Part shown: positions 1 through 8,983 of the stretch, in pieces
Layout: every line of letters begins with the position of its first letter
Position numbering within the stretch: position 1 is the first letter of the stretch
NCBI GenBank assembly: GCA_965207755.1
Contig: OZ242297.1
Location: forward strand, 2,666,001 to 2,730,000
DNA length: 64,000 bases
Direction: 5' to 3'
Source of the DNA: Aldehydirespirator sp028819505
GTDB lineage: Bacteria; Actinomycetota; Acidimicrobiia; Acidimicrobiales; Aldehydirespiratoraceae
Translations under genes and position numbers: made by a program
The notes under the pieces: generated by a model
What the model saw: the letters and a program-made list of their open reading frames with translations, nothing else
Told to the model about the DNA's origin: nothing
The model's database searches: none

Positions 1-1259
1 GTGGCGTCGATCCAGTGGTCAGCCGGCTGCGACAGGAACTCCCCCAGCGCCACGTCCTGTCCGACGACGAACGATGCCTGTGGGCTGAAGCGCCGCTCGA
101 ACGCGGCAAGGCCTGAGCGTCGTCCTCGCATCCTGCCGCTCTTCACTTCGATCGCGACTGTTCGCGGCCCCCTGCGGAGAACGAAGTCAACTTCGTCGTC
201 TCCGTCCCGCCAATACCTGACCTCGGTACGAGGCGAGGCCGTGTTGAGCAGGTGCGCCCCGACGGCGCTCTCGACCATGCGGCCCCACTGCGAGCGGTCG
301 GCGCGGGCCTCCGCGAAGGTGTAGCCGGAGGCGACGGACATGAGCGCCGTGTTGAGCACGTTGAACTTCGGGGACGACCCCCTCGTCAGCACCGGGCGCT
401 CGGTGTGCTTGGAGAGCCCGGTCAGCAGACCCGCGTTTCCCAGCAACTCCAAGTAGCGAGAGAGCGTGACGGTGTTTCCTGCGTCGTGGAGCTGGCCGAG
501 CATCTTGTTGTAGGCCAATTCTCGCCCCGAGTACGTCGCCCCCAGATAGAACAGGCGCTTGAGCAGTGCTGGCTTGTCCACCCGTGTCATGGCGAGCACG
601 TCACGTTCGATGTTGGGCTCGATGAGCGCCTCACGGACATAGGAGCGCCAACGCTCGATGTCGTGGATCAGGCGGGCAGTGCCCGGGTAGCCCCCGAAGT
701 ACACGTACTGGTCTGGATCGAATCCGAACGCATCGGACATCTCCGGGAAGGACCAGTGGGTGACCCGCACCGGCTCGAAGCGCCCCGCGAGGCTCTCGCT
801 CAAGCCGGCCTGCATCAACAGCGGCGCCGAGCCGAGAATCACCACATGAAGAGGGCACTCTCGACGGCGGTCCGCGTCCCACAGACCCTTGACGGCTTCG
901 GACCACCCGCGGATCTTCTGGATCTCATCGAGAACCAACACGAAGCCTCGCCCCGATTCCTCCGCTAGACGCCTGCCGGTTTCCCATGTCTCGACCAGCC
1001 ATCGACGGTCGCGCACCGCTCCCGGTGCCATCGAGCGAGCAACGTCGCGCCCGGACGATTCGGGCGACAGGCCCTCACCGCTGACTCCGGGCATGTCGAT
1101 CGCTTCTAGCAGGTGTGGCCTCTGTATGGTTGCGAGAGCCTGACGGATCGCGGTCGTCTTGCCGGTCTGACGCGGGCCGAACACCGCGATGAGCAGCCGC
1201 GGCGGCTCCGACAACCGCTCAACAAGAGAGCCCACCTGCAGGCGGCGATACTCCTCCAT
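1..1259 (-). CDS. AAA ATPase with DUF4143 C-terminal domain, 3' end off window
   Basis: Reading the minus strand from ATG at 1259 gives an open frame to the window edge (about 419 residues, C-terminus missing). Residues 28-35 are a Walker A loop GPRQTGKT, and a Walker B with LDEIQ follows near residue 108. The distal part carries the DUF4143 signature, with VDFVLRRG followed by VAIEVKSG, a PD-(D/E)XK-like fold. Proteins of this AAA_14/DUF4143 family are common, mobile and functionally obscure; a role linked to toxin-antitoxin or defence loci is only a family tendency. The start lies 6 nt after a TAGCCT -10-like box, suggesting a leaderless message. A gutted relative lies at 2652-2984. Confidence 0.9.
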   Translation of the reverse strand, partial: MEEYRRLQVGSLVERLSEPPRLLIAVFGPRQTGKTTAIRQALATIQRPHLLEAIDMPGVSGEGLSPESSGRDVARSMAPGAVRDRRWLVETWETGRRLAEESGRGFVLVLDEIQKIRGWSEAVKGLWDADRRRECPLHVVILGSAPLLMQAGLSESLAGRFEPVRVTHWSFPEMSDAFGFDPDQYVYFGGYPGTARLIHDIERWRSYVREALIEPNIERDVLAMTRVDKPALLKRLFYLGATYSGRELAYNKMLGQLHDAGNTVTLSRYLELLGNAGLLTGLSKHTERPVLTRGSSPKFNVLNTALMSVASGYTFAEARADRSQWGRMVESAVGAHLLNTASPRTEVRYWRDGDDEVDFVLRRGPRTVAIEVKSGRMRGRRSGLAAFERRFSPQASFVVGQDVALGEFLSQPADHWIDA

Positions 1260-1265
1260 AGGGCA

Positions 1266-1271
1266 AGGCTA
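1266..1271 (-). promoter_or_regulatory. -10-like box for leaderless ATPase gene
   Basis: TAGCCT on the minus strand ends 6 nt before the ATG at 1259, with no Shine-Dalgarno between. Both tailed ATPase genes (13467 and 25267) and the furA-proximal promoter have TANNNT boxes at the same distance. Confidence 0.5.
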
Positions 1272-1374
1272 GCAGCGTGGCTACCAATATGAGAGAATTT
1301 ACTCAGAATAGTAGTTGACAATGATGGCCTCGGACGGGGGTTGAGATTCGCTGCTGGGCTGACAGGATGGAACG

Positions 1375-2577
1375 ATGGCCAACGCAACAATCAACGGGGA
1401 GCGCTACACGGTCGTGTCGGCGGACTGCCATGCGGGCGGCGACATCGACGACTACCGGCCCTACCTGCCGTCGAGGTGGCACTCCGACTTCGACGCCTGG
1501 AAGCAGGCCTACATCAACCCCTTCGACGACCTCCGGGACTCGAAGCGGGTCCGGAACTGGGACACCGAGGTCCGCCGGCGGGACCTGGAGGCCGACGGCC
1601 AGGTGGCCGAGGTGGTGTTCCCCAACACGGTCCCGCCGTTCTTCCCCTCCGGCCTGCTGGTCGCCCGCCCGCCCGCCACCGCGGCCGAGTTCGCCGAGAG
1701 GTGGGCCGGTCTGCAGGCCCACAACCGGTGGCTGGCCGACTGGTGCGGAGAGCTTCCCGGGCGCCGGGCCGGTCTCGTCCAGGTGTTCCCCAACGACATC
1801 GACGCGGCCGTGGCCGAGGTCGAGTGGGGCGCGGAGCACGGCCTCAGAGGGGTGCTGTTCTCGGCCGTCCCGCCCGACTCGCCGGTGCCGCCGCTGTGGA
1901 GCGACTACTACGACCCGCTGTGGGCCGCCTGCTGTGACACCGGGCTGTCGGTCAACCAGCACGGCGGGGCCGGCATCCCCGACCTCCAGGACTCGCCCAA
2001 CCGCGCCTTCCTGATGCTGCTGGAGGTGCCGTTCTTCGCCAACCGCAGCCTGTGGCACCTCATCGTCAGCGGCGTGTTCGCACGCTTCCCGAGGCTCAAG
2101 CTCGTGATGACCGAGCAGCGGGTCGGGTGGGTTCCGGCGACCCTGGCCAAGATGGACACGTTCTGGCGGCTCTTCACCGGCAGCGGCAACGTCGGGGAGA
2201 TGCCCGCCGACGAGTTCCAGCTGCCCGACCCGCCCAGCAGCTACTTCTCCACCAACTGCTACATGGGCGCCAGCTTCCCGGGCCGGGACGAGGCCGAGGC
2301 GATCAAGCAGATCGGCGTCGACCGGTTCATGTGGGGCAGCGACTACCCCCACGCCGAGGGCACCTTCCCCGACTCGGTGGCGTCGCTGCGCCACGTGTTC
2401 TGCGACTGGTCCCCGGACGATCTGCGGCTGCTGTTCGGCGCGACCGCCGCCGAGGTGTACCACCTCGACCTGGATCAGCTGGCCGAGGTGGGGGTCGGGC
2501 CGACGGTCGCCGAGGTGGCCGAGCCGCTGACGGAGCTGCCCGACAACCCGAGCATGGCATTCGGGACCCGCCCCTGA
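1375..2577 (+). CDS. amidohydrolase family protein (amidohydrolase_2, ACMSD-like)
   Basis: 400 residues, ATG at 1375 with purine-rich AGGATGGA upstream. The N-terminus has a D-x-H metal motif (SADCHAGG), the middle has NQHGGAG and the C-terminal part has MWGSDYPHAEG, the aspartate-containing end of the TIM-barrel metal site in the amidohydrolase_2/ACMSD superfamily. These zinc or manganese enzymes decarboxylate or hydrolyse small carboxylates. Members of this size are usually annotated only as amidohydrolase, and the substrate cannot be read here. The gene is divergent from the ATPase at 1-1259 and stands alone. A TTGACA sequence near 1315 could be part of its promoter, without a clear -10. 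Confidence 0.85.
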   Translation: MANATINGERYTVVSADCHAGGDIDDYRPYLPSRWHSDFDAWKQAYINPFDDLRDSKRVRNWDTEVRRRDLEADGQVAEVVFPNTVPPFFPSGLLVARPPATAAEFAERWAGLQAHNRWLADWCGELPGRRAGLVQVFPNDIDAAVAEVEWGAEHGLRGVLFSAVPPDSPVPPLWSDYYDPLWAACCDTGLSVNQHGGAGIPDLQDSPNRAFLMLLEVPFFANRSLWHLIVSGVFARFPRLKLVMTEQRVGWVPATLAKMDTFWRLFTGSGNVGEMPADEFQLPDPPSSYFSTNCYMGASFPGRDEAEAIKQIGVDRFMWGSDYPHAEGTFPDSVASLRHVFCDWSPDDLRLLFGATAAEVYHLDLDQLAEVGVGPTVAEVAEPLTELPDNPSMAFGTRP

Positions 2578-2651
2578 TCCGGCCCGGCCCGTCCAAGTCG
2601 TGACGGACTTCCCGGCTGGGCCGGAGGCGCTCGAGCCCGGCGATCTGACAG

Positions 2652-2984
2652 TCAGAGCACTCGCCGCCAAGGGACCGCCAGCACGTCGGGTGCGAGCCAT
2701 TGCGTGTCCGTGCCGCCGTGCAGCAGCAGCCCCGATGTGGCCCGTGGGCCGTACTCGGCCCGGAAGGACCGCAGGTGGGCCGCATCCCGCAGGCGAGGTC
2801 TCGACGACGCCTTGACCTCGATGGGAAGCAGCCGGTCTGCGGCCTCCACCACGAAATCGACCTCCTCCCCGGCCGAGGTGCGCCAGTGCAGGACTTCTGC
2901 GCGGTCCAGTCGGGCGTCGCGCCACGCCAAGAGGTCGTTCAGAACCAGATTCTCGAGAGTCTGGGTCGGAGCTCATTGCTCATG
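2652..2984 (-). pseudogene. internally deleted AAA/DUF4143 ATPase remnant
   Basis: The distal 90 or so codons are a recognisable DUF4143 tail (LENLVLNDLLAWRDA, then VDFVVEA and PIEVKASSR). Upstream in the same frame a stop intervenes. A start-like ATG at 2984 opens a different frame that terminates after about 15 codons. The simplest reading is that both ends of a roughly 1.2 kb ATPase gene survive and the middle was deleted with a frameshift. A strong palindrome (2981-3011) covers its 5' end. Compare the intact relative at 1-1259. Confidence 0.75.
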
Positions 2985-3011
2985 GTTTGAATGATATCCA
3001 TTCAAGCCATG
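2981..3011. promoter_or_regulatory. 31-bp palindrome at 5' end of ATPase remnant
   Basis: Arms CATGGTTTGAATG and CATTCAAGCCATG pair at 12 of 13 positions around an ATATC centre. It looks like an operator or a stem-loop. It overlaps the putative start of the deleted ATPase and lies in an AT-rich island unlike its surroundings. Confidence 0.55.
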
Positions 3012-3038
3012 AATGATTTACACCCCAGCCGATTGATC

Positions 3039-4679
3039 CTACGGCTGAAGGTGGTCGCCTGCCAGCACGACGGTGGTCTCGGGTGGGACCGAGACCGTGT
3101 CGTGGGCCGGAGTGTCGAGGCGGCTGCCTGGTTGGCTGGCGAAGACGGGCTGCCATCCGGGTGAGCCCAGGCTGACACTGGTGCGACGCTCCGAGAGGTT
3201 GGCTACCACGGTGATCGTGCCCCGCCGCAGGGCGGCAACCCCCGGATCGGCGGTGTCGATCCATTCGAGCGGGGCCCGCCACATGTCGGGGTGCTGCCGG
3301 CGCAGGGCCAGCAGGCTGCGGTAGCGGTACACCGGCGCGTCGGGATCGGCCTGCTGGCCGGCGACGGTGTGCTCCGGCGGGCGGGGCTCGGAATCGATCC
3401 ACGGGTCGCCGGTCGAGAAGCCGTTGTTGGCGCCGCTGTCCCACGGCATCGGCGTCCGGCACCCGTCCCGTCCGCTGGTCGCGCCCGCGTTGCGGACCGA
3501 CACCGGGTCGTGGAAGCCGGCGCTAAGCACGCCGTCGGGCAGGGCGAGCTCCTCGCCCTGGAACAGGAAGGGGGTGCCGCCGAGGGCCATGAACAGCGTC
3601 GAGACGGCCAGCGATCGCCGGACGCCCGCCTCGCCGCCGCCGAAGCGGCTCACCGGCCGGGAGCGGTCGTGGTTGCTCAGCACCCACGAGACCCCCTGCG
3701 GCGCGGCGTCGTGCATGGCCCGCACCATCGTCAGCAGAGTCTCCGGCGCCCAGCCGAGGAAGGCGGCCTGCAGGAAGAAGGCCTGATCGAGGGCGCCCGG
3801 CTCGACGTAGCGGGACTGGCGGTCCGGCCACGGGGCGTTGACCTCGCCCAGCAGCATCGCCTCCCGCGGCGCGCAGACCCGGTTCCAGCGGCGGAAGACC
3901 TCGACGTTCTCGGACTGGTCCATGTCGTGGCGGTGCTCGAAGGCATTGAAGGCGTCGAAGGGGTCCATGCCGTCGGTGACCGGCGCGATCTGGGGGTTGT
4001 CGCGCAGTCGGGCGTCCTTGACGAGGCCGTGGGCCACGTCGACGCGGAAGCCGTCGACGCCGCGGTCCATCCACCATTCCAGGATCGAGTCGAAGTCGTC
4101 CCGGACGGCGGGGTTGCGCCAGTTGAGGTCGGGCTGCTCGGGAAGGAAGAGATGGCACCAGTACTGCCCGGACGCCTCGTCGAGGGTCCAGGCCGGGCCT
4201 CCGAAGTGGCTGCGCCAGTTGTTGGGAGGCCCCCCGCCGGACGCCGGGTCGGCCCAGAGGTAGCGGTCCCGGTCGGGTCCGTCCGGGCGGCGCCGGGCCC
4301 GGGCGAACCATTCGTGCTCGATCGAGGTGTGGTTGGGCACGATGTCGACCATCACTCTCAGGCCCCGGCGGTGGGCCTCCTCCACGAGGACGTCGAAGTC
4401 GTCGAGCGTGCCGTGGCGGGGCGACACCGCGCGGTAGTCGCTGACGTCGTAGCCGTGGTCGTGTCCCGGCGACGGGTAGAAGGGGGTGAGCCAGACGGCG
4501 TCGACCCCCAGCCAGCTCAGATGGTCGAGCCGTCCGGTGATCCCGGCCAGGTCGCCCACACCGTCGCCGTCGGAGTCCGCGAAGGAGCGCACGTAGATCT
4601 CGTAGCCGACTGCCCCGCGCCACCAGGGCTCGGCCGGGCCAGGTCCGACGGTGGCCCGTTCCGGCGCGCTGCTCGTCAC
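3039..4679 (-). CDS. GH13 alpha-glucosidase / oligo-1,6-glucosidase-like
   Basis: 546 residues from GTG at 4679, chosen because GGAGG lies 8 nt upstream; longer frames have no family homology. All four GH13 regions are visible: DIVPNHTS (112-119), GFRVDVAH with nucleophile Asp214, LLGEVN with acid Glu279 and LSNHD with Asp338. Length and motifs fit the alpha-glucosidase branch that cleaves short alpha-glucosides in the cytoplasm. No signal peptide is seen. It lies downstream of, and in the same direction as, an LLM oxidoreductase and an aldo/keto reductase, and a few kb from a sugar ABC importer, so it probably hydrolyses imported oligosaccharides. Confidence 0.92.
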   Translation of the reverse strand: MTSSAPERATVGPGPAEPWWRGAVGYEIYVRSFADSDGDGVGDLAGITGRLDHLSWLGVDAVWLTPFYPSPGHDHGYDVSDYRAVSPRHGTLDDFDVLVEEAHRRGLRVMVDIVPNHTSIEHEWFARARRRPDGPDRDRYLWADPASGGGPPNNWRSHFGGPAWTLDEASGQYWCHLFLPEQPDLNWRNPAVRDDFDSILEWWMDRGVDGFRVDVAHGLVKDARLRDNPQIAPVTDGMDPFDAFNAFEHRHDMDQSENVEVFRRWNRVCAPREAMLLGEVNAPWPDRQSRYVEPGALDQAFFLQAAFLGWAPETLLTMVRAMHDAAPQGVSWVLSNHDRSRPVSRFGGGEAGVRRSLAVSTLFMALGGTPFLFQGEELALPDGVLSAGFHDPVSVRNAGATSGRDGCRTPMPWDSGANNGFSTGDPWIDSEPRPPEHTVAGQQADPDAPVYRYRSLLALRRQHPDMWRAPLEWIDTADPGVAALRRGTITVVANLSERRTSVSLGSPGWQPVFASQPGSRLDTPAHDTVSVPPETTVVLAGDHLQP

Positions 4680-4750
4680 TCGCGAGTCCTCCGTAGACGT
4701 TTGCAGACGGGGCACCCTATAGACCGCCGCCCCACCCGCGCCAAGTCCCT

Positions 4751-5848
4751 TCAGGCTGGATCGAGCGGGGCGAGAGGGCCGTGGTCGAGGCGGGGCAGGA
4801 CGTGGCGGCCGACCCGGTCGCACTCGTCCAGATGGGGGTATCCGGACAGGATGAAGGCGTCGATCCCGACGCTGCGGTACTGCTCCAGCTTGGCTGCCAC
4901 CTCGTCGGGGTCGCCGACGATGGCTGCGCCTGCGCCGGAGCGGGCCCGGCCGATGCCGGTCCACAGATTGGCCTCGACGTAGCCGTCGCCGTCGCTCAGG
5001 TCGCGCAGCTCGGCCTGCCGGCGCACCCCGGCCGAGGCCGCGTCGAGGGACCTGCCCCTGATGGCCGCGCCGACGGAGTCGTCGAGACGGCTGACCAGCG
5101 CCGAGGCTGCTGCCCGGGCGGCATCCGGTGTCTCCCGCACGATCACGTGGCTGCGCAGTCCGAAGCGGAGGGTCCGGCCGTGGCGGGCGGCTCTGGACTT
5201 CATGTCGGCGACCGTTCCGGCGACGCCGGCCACCGTGTCGGGCCAGGTGAGGAATACGTCGCACCCCTCGGCCGCTGTCTCCTTGGCCGCCTCGGAGAAC
5301 CCGCCGAAGTAGAACAGCGGGCAGCGGCCCGACACGGTGGCGGCCCTGGGCGGGTCGAGGGTCAGGTCGACGAACTCGCCGTGGAAGTCCACCGGCCGGC
5401 CGTCGAGCAGCGTGCGGAGCACGTGCATCCATTCCAGCGTGCGGCGGTATCTGGGCGCCGACTCCAGGGATTCGCCGGGCATGTCGCTGGAGATGATGTT
5501 GACGGTGAGGCGCCCGCCGAGCATCCGGTCGATGGTGGCGATCTGGCGGGCCAGCTGCGGCAGCCACAGCTCCCCCATCCGCACCGCCAGCAGCAGCCGC
5601 ATGCGCTCGGTGAGGGGCGCGATCCCGGCCGCGAAGGCGGTGGCGTCTATCCCCAGCGTGTAGCCCGACGGCAGCAGGATGTTGTCGAAGCCGTTGCGCT
5701 CGGCCGCGAGGGTGATGTCGCGGCAGTGCTCCCAGCTGCTGGCCAGCTCCGGGTCGGGCACTCCCAGGTACCGGTAGTCGTCGTCGCACAGGGCGCCGAA
5801 CCAGGCGACCTCCGCCGGCTCGGCTCCCTTCGTCCCGTCTCCGTTCAT
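4751..5848 (-). CDS. LLM-class flavin/F420-dependent oxidoreductase (SsuD-like)
   Basis: 365 residues. The sequence has the luciferase-like monooxygenase pattern: an early segment with NGFDNILLPSG, LLLAVRMGELW, then RLTVNIISSDMPGE and a late SGYPHLDE, closest in style to alkanesulfonate monooxygenases. Such TIM-barrel enzymes use FMNH2 or F420; which one cannot be decided. Its ATG overlaps the TGA of the upstream aldo/keto reductase by four bases (ATGA), so the two are probably translationally coupled. Substrate unknown. Confidence 0.88.
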   Translation of the reverse strand: MNGDGTKGAEPAEVAWFGALCDDDYRYLGVPDPELASSWEHCRDITLAAERNGFDNILLPSGYTLGIDATAFAAGIAPLTERMRLLLAVRMGELWLPQLARQIATIDRMLGGRLTVNIISSDMPGESLESAPRYRRTLEWMHVLRTLLDGRPVDFHGEFVDLTLDPPRAATVSGRCPLFYFGGFSEAAKETAAEGCDVFLTWPDTVAGVAGTVADMKSRAARHGRTLRFGLRSHVIVRETPDAARAAASALVSRLDDSVGAAIRGRSLDAASAGVRRQAELRDLSDGDGYVEANLWTGIGRARSGAGAAIVGDPDEVAAKLEQYRSVGIDAFILSGYPHLDECDRVGRHVLPRLDHGPLAPLDPA

Positions 5849-6750
5849 GGCAGCCGTGCGCCCTCGGAGGCCTCGATCACGTCGTACACGTCGCTGCGGT
5901 CGAGGTGTACGCCGGTGGCGCCGGCCAGCTGGGCCAGCCGGCCGGGGCGCTGGGTGCCCAGCAGGGCCACCGGCCTCGACGGATGGGCCAGCACGAACGC
6001 CGCGGCCAGCGTGGCCCGGTCGACGCCCTCGCGCTCGGCGAGGCGGTCGAGCACGGCCAGCAGCTCGGCCCGCACGCCGGAACCGTCGGCCAGGCGGCCC
6101 CCGCCCAGCGGGCTCCAGGCCAGCGGCAGCACCCCGTCGCGCATGCACAGGTCGAACGTGCCGTCGCGCAGGGGGGCCAGGTGCGCCGCGGAGTACTCGG
6201 GCTGGGAGCTGGCCAGCGGGAACGGCAGATGGGCGGCCAGAGCCTCGTGCTGAGCCGTGGTGAAGTTCGAGACGCCCGCCTCGCGGATCTTGCCCGCGGC
6301 CCGCAGGCTGTCGAGCGACCCGGCCAGTTCCGCGGGGTGGGTCAGCATGTCGGGGCGATGGATCTGGTACAGGTCGATCACGTCGGTGCGCAGGCGGCGC
6401 AGCGACGCCTCGCAGGCCGCGGCGATGGCGTCGCGGCCCGAGTTGTACGGGACTCCGGGGATGATGCCGCCCTTGGTGGCCAGCACCATCCGGTCGCGCA
6501 GGCGCGGTGCGCCGGCGAGGATGCGCCCCAGGTTCTCCTCGGCCTCGCCGAAGGCCTTGCCGCCCCATCCGAGCCCGTAGATGTCGGCGGTGTCGACCAG
6601 GTCCATGCCGAGGTCGAGCCCGGTCTCGACCACCGCCCTCAGCTCGTCGTCGGGCCGGGCCAGCAGCCGCCAGCAGCCGACGCCGAGCGGCCCCACTTGG
6701 AAATCCCGGCCGAGCGGGCGACGATTGGGGTCTATGAGTCCGGATGCCAT
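5845..6750 (-). CDS. aldo/keto reductase
   Basis: 301 residues from ATG at 6750. The AKR catalytic tetrad is visible: Asp and Tyr in DTADIYG, Lys in ATKGG, His in QIHRPD; SNFTTAQ and LLGTQRP match the barrel strands that bind NADPH. The N-terminus (LGVGCWRL) resembles sugar dehydrogenases of the D-threo-aldose/L-fucose type, which would fit the sugar context, but substrate is inference. It is first gene of a coupled pair with the LLM enzyme and is divergent from the Gfo/Idh gene. The shared intergenic space holds two 22-bp repeats that may be operators. Confidence 0.9.
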   Translation of the reverse strand: MASGLIDPNRRPLGRDFQVGPLGVGCWRLLARPDDELRAVVETGLDLGMDLVDTADIYGLGWGGKAFGEAEENLGRILAGAPRLRDRMVLATKGGIIPGVPYNSGRDAIAAACEASLRRLRTDVIDLYQIHRPDMLTHPAELAGSLDSLRAAGKIREAGVSNFTTAQHEALAAHLPFPLASSQPEYSAAHLAPLRDGTFDLCMRDGVLPLAWSPLGGGRLADGSGVRAELLAVLDRLAEREGVDRATLAAAFVLAHPSRPVALLGTQRPGRLAQLAGATGVHLDRSDVYDVIEASEGARLP

Positions 6751-6771
6751 CGGGTCATTCCATCTGTGAGA

Positions 6772-6854
6772 GTCGCGACGCCTGTGGTCCCGGGCGACCC
6801 GGCCGGCCGGGCGCTCGACAGGGGTGGTGAGCGTCGCGACGCCGGGGGTCCCGG
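6772..6854. promoter_or_regulatory. paired 22-bp direct repeats with GTCGCGAC palindrome between divergent genes
   Basis: Positions 6772-6793 and 6833-6854 match at 20 of 22 bases and each starts with the palindrome GTCGCGAC. They are 61 bp apart between aldo/keto reductase and Gfo/Idh starts. They could be operators for a divergent promoter or a two-copy member of the repeat arrays that pervade the window, many of which have a 61-bp period. Confidence 0.5.
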
Positions 6855-6884
6855 ACTGCGCCACGGCTGGGACGGACAGCACGG

Positions 6885-7970
6885 ATGAGCGCGTCCGAGC
6901 TGCGCTACGGCGTGATCGGCACCGGGATGATGGGCCGCGAGCACGTCGCCAACCTCGTACACCTGCCCGGCGCCCGGGTGACGGCGCTGGCCGACCCCCA
7001 TCCGGCCTCGCTCGACGCGGCCTCCGCGCTCGTGCCGTCGGCGGCACGGTTCAGCGACGGCCGCGGCCTGCTCGATGCCGGCCTCTGCGACGCGCTGGTG
7101 ATCGCCACGCCGAACATGACCCATGCGGCCGTGCTCGACGAGGTTCTCGGCACCGGTCTGCACGTGCTGGTGGAGAAGCCGCTGTGTACCACCGTGGCCG
7201 ACTGCCGGAGGGCTCTCGCCGCGGCCGCCGGTCACCGGGGGCTGGTCTGGGTCGGTCTGGAGTACCGCTACATGGCGCCGTTCGCGCGCCTCATCGACGA
7301 GGCGCGGGCCGGCGCCGCGGGCCGGGTGCGGATGGTGTCGCTGCGCGAGCACCGCAATCCCTTCCTGGAGAAGGTCGGGGACTGGAACCGCTTCTCGGCC
7401 AACACAGGCGGCACGCTGGTGGAGAAGTGCTGCCACTTCTTCGACCTCATGAACCAGGTGATGGCGGGCCGGCCCGAGCGGGTCTACGCCTCCGGCAGCC
7501 AGATGGTCAACCACCTCGACGAGCGCTACGACGGCAGCACTCCCGACATCATCGACAGCGCCTACGTGGTGGTCGACTACGACGACGGCGCCCGCGCCCT
7601 GCTCGACCTGTGCATGTTCGCCGACGCCACCCACGACCAGCAGGAGTTCGCGGTGATGGGCGACGGGGGCAAGATCGAGGCCCGCGTCCCCTCCGGCGTA
7701 GTGCGGATCGGGCTCAGGGGGACCCACGGGATCGGCGATGTCCACACCGTCGACGTGTCGAGCACGGCCGCCTACGAGGGCCTCCACCACGGCGCCAGCT
7801 ACGTCGAGCATCAGCGCTTCCTCGAGGCGGTCGGCTCGCTCGACGCGGAGGGCCGGCGGGCGTCGTCGCAGGCCAGCCTGTCGGCGGGGCTGCTGTCGGT
7901 GGCCATGGGCGTCGCCGGGAACCGGTCGATCGCCGCGGGGGCGCCGGTGCGGATGGCCGACGTGCTGTAG
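6885..7970 (+). CDS. Gfo/Idh/MocA family dehydrogenase
   Basis: 361 residues. The N-terminus YGVIGTGMMGREH is the NAD(P)-binding Rossmann loop, VEKPLCTT is the family EKP motif with its catalytic lysine, and NTGGTLVEKCCHFFDL matches the C-terminal alpha/beta domain. Relatives oxidise inositols, sugars or their derivatives. The gene is divergent from the aldo/keto reductase and converges on the ABC importer, so a role in degrading the imported sugar is likely. ATG was chosen because homology starts immediately after it. Confidence 0.92.
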   Translation: MSASELRYGVIGTGMMGREHVANLVHLPGARVTALADPHPASLDAASALVPSAARFSDGRGLLDAGLCDALVIATPNMTHAAVLDEVLGTGLHVLVEKPLCTTVADCRRALAAAAGHRGLVWVGLEYRYMAPFARLIDEARAGAAGRVRMVSLREHRNPFLEKVGDWNRFSANTGGTLVEKCCHFFDLMNQVMAGRPERVYASGSQMVNHLDERYDGSTPDIIDSAYVVVDYDDGARALLDLCMFADATHDQQEFAVMGDGGKIEARVPSGVVRIGLRGTHGIGDVHTVDVSSTAAYEGLHHGASYVEHQRFLEAVGSLDAEGRRASSQASLSAGLLSVAMGVAGNRSIAAGAPVRMADVL

Positions 7971-8047
7971 GCCGCGTCTCCCGCTCCTGTTCGCTGCGCT
8001 CACGGGCCGCTCGGGCCACGGCCTCGCAAGCTCGGCCTCTGGTGTGG

Positions 8048-8983
8048 TCATCCCTTGACGGAGCCGGCCAGCAGGCCCCGCACGAAATGGCGCTGGAGGC
8101 TGAAGAACACGATCAGCGGCACCACCATGATCACGAACGCGGATGCGAAGCGGAGCTGGAAGTTCGAGCCGCGCTCGCCCACCAGGTTCACCAGCGCGAT
8201 GGTCATCGGCTCGTTCTCGTTGAGGAACACCGAGGCGATCAGGTAGTCGTTCCAGGTCCACAGGAACTGGAACACCGCGAACGCGGCCAGCGCGGGGCGG
8301 GCCAGGGGCACGACCAGCCGCCAGAAGACGGTGAAGTGGCTGGCGCCGTCGATGCGGGCCGCCTCGAAGATGTCGCGGGGCAGTTGGCTGACGAAGTTGT
8401 GCAGCAGCAGCACGGCCAGCGGCAGCCCGAACGCGGTGTGGGTGAGCCAGACCGCGGCCGCGGTGTTGGCGATGCCCACGTCGGGCAGCAGCGCCAGCGT
8501 CCAGTCGACGCCGGGGATGGTGAACCGGGCGCCGCCGTTGAAGAGCTGCAGTAGGGGCACGAACGCCATCTGGTTGGGCAGCGCGATCATCGACACCAGC
8601 CCGATGAAGAGCCAGTTGCGGCCTCGGAAGTCCATCCAGGCGAACCCGTAGGCCGCGAAGGCCGCCACCGCTATGGGGATGATCGTGGCCGGCACGACGA
8701 TGGCCACCGAGTTGAGGGCGAACTCCCACATCGACGGCTGGGCCGCGGACTCGCGGAAGATGTCCCGGTAGTTCTGCAGCGTCAGGTTGTCGAGGTCGTT
8801 CCAGGCGGTCCACCATCCCGACGAGTCGATGTCGCGCACTTTGCGGAACGACGAGACGAACAGCCCGATGGTCGGCACGGTCCACACGACGACGATCAGC
8901 CACATCACCCAGGTGGGCGCCTCCGCGGCCAGGCGCCGCAGCCGCAGCCCGGTGGGCGTCAACGCAGTCTGCGGCGAGGTCAT
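8048..8983 (-). CDS. sugar ABC transporter permease, MalG type
   Basis: 311 residues with six predicted membrane segments starting at WVMWLIVVVWTVPTIGLF. The cytoplasmic EAA loop is present as FEAARIDGASHFTVFWRLV, which couples to the ATPase. It ends in a typical MalG tail (HFVRGLLAGSVKG). The start ATG overlaps the stop of the MalF-type gene by four bases. It forms an importer with 8980-10602 and 10706-12376. No ATP-binding subunit lies in the window, so a shared MsmX/UgpC-like ATPase elsewhere is expected. Confidence 0.95.
   Translation of the reverse strand: MTSPQTALTPTGLRLRRLAAEAPTWVMWLIVVVWTVPTIGLFVSSFRKVRDIDSSGWWTAWNDLDNLTLQNYRDIFRESAAQPSMWEFALNSVAIVVPATIIPIAVAAFAAYGFAWMDFRGRNWLFIGLVSMIALPNQMAFVPLLQLFNGGARFTIPGVDWTLALLPDVGIANTAAAVWLTHTAFGLPLAVLLLHNFVSQLPRDIFEAARIDGASHFTVFWRLVVPLARPALAAFAVFQFLWTWNDYLIASVFLNENEPMTIALVNLVGERGSNFQLRFASAFVIMVVPLIVFFSLQRHFVRGLLAGSVKG

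Noticed and set aside
3291..4982. 563-codon plus-strand frame opposite the GH13 gene
   Set aside because: Shadow frame caused by high GC; all four GH13 regions are on the minus strand.
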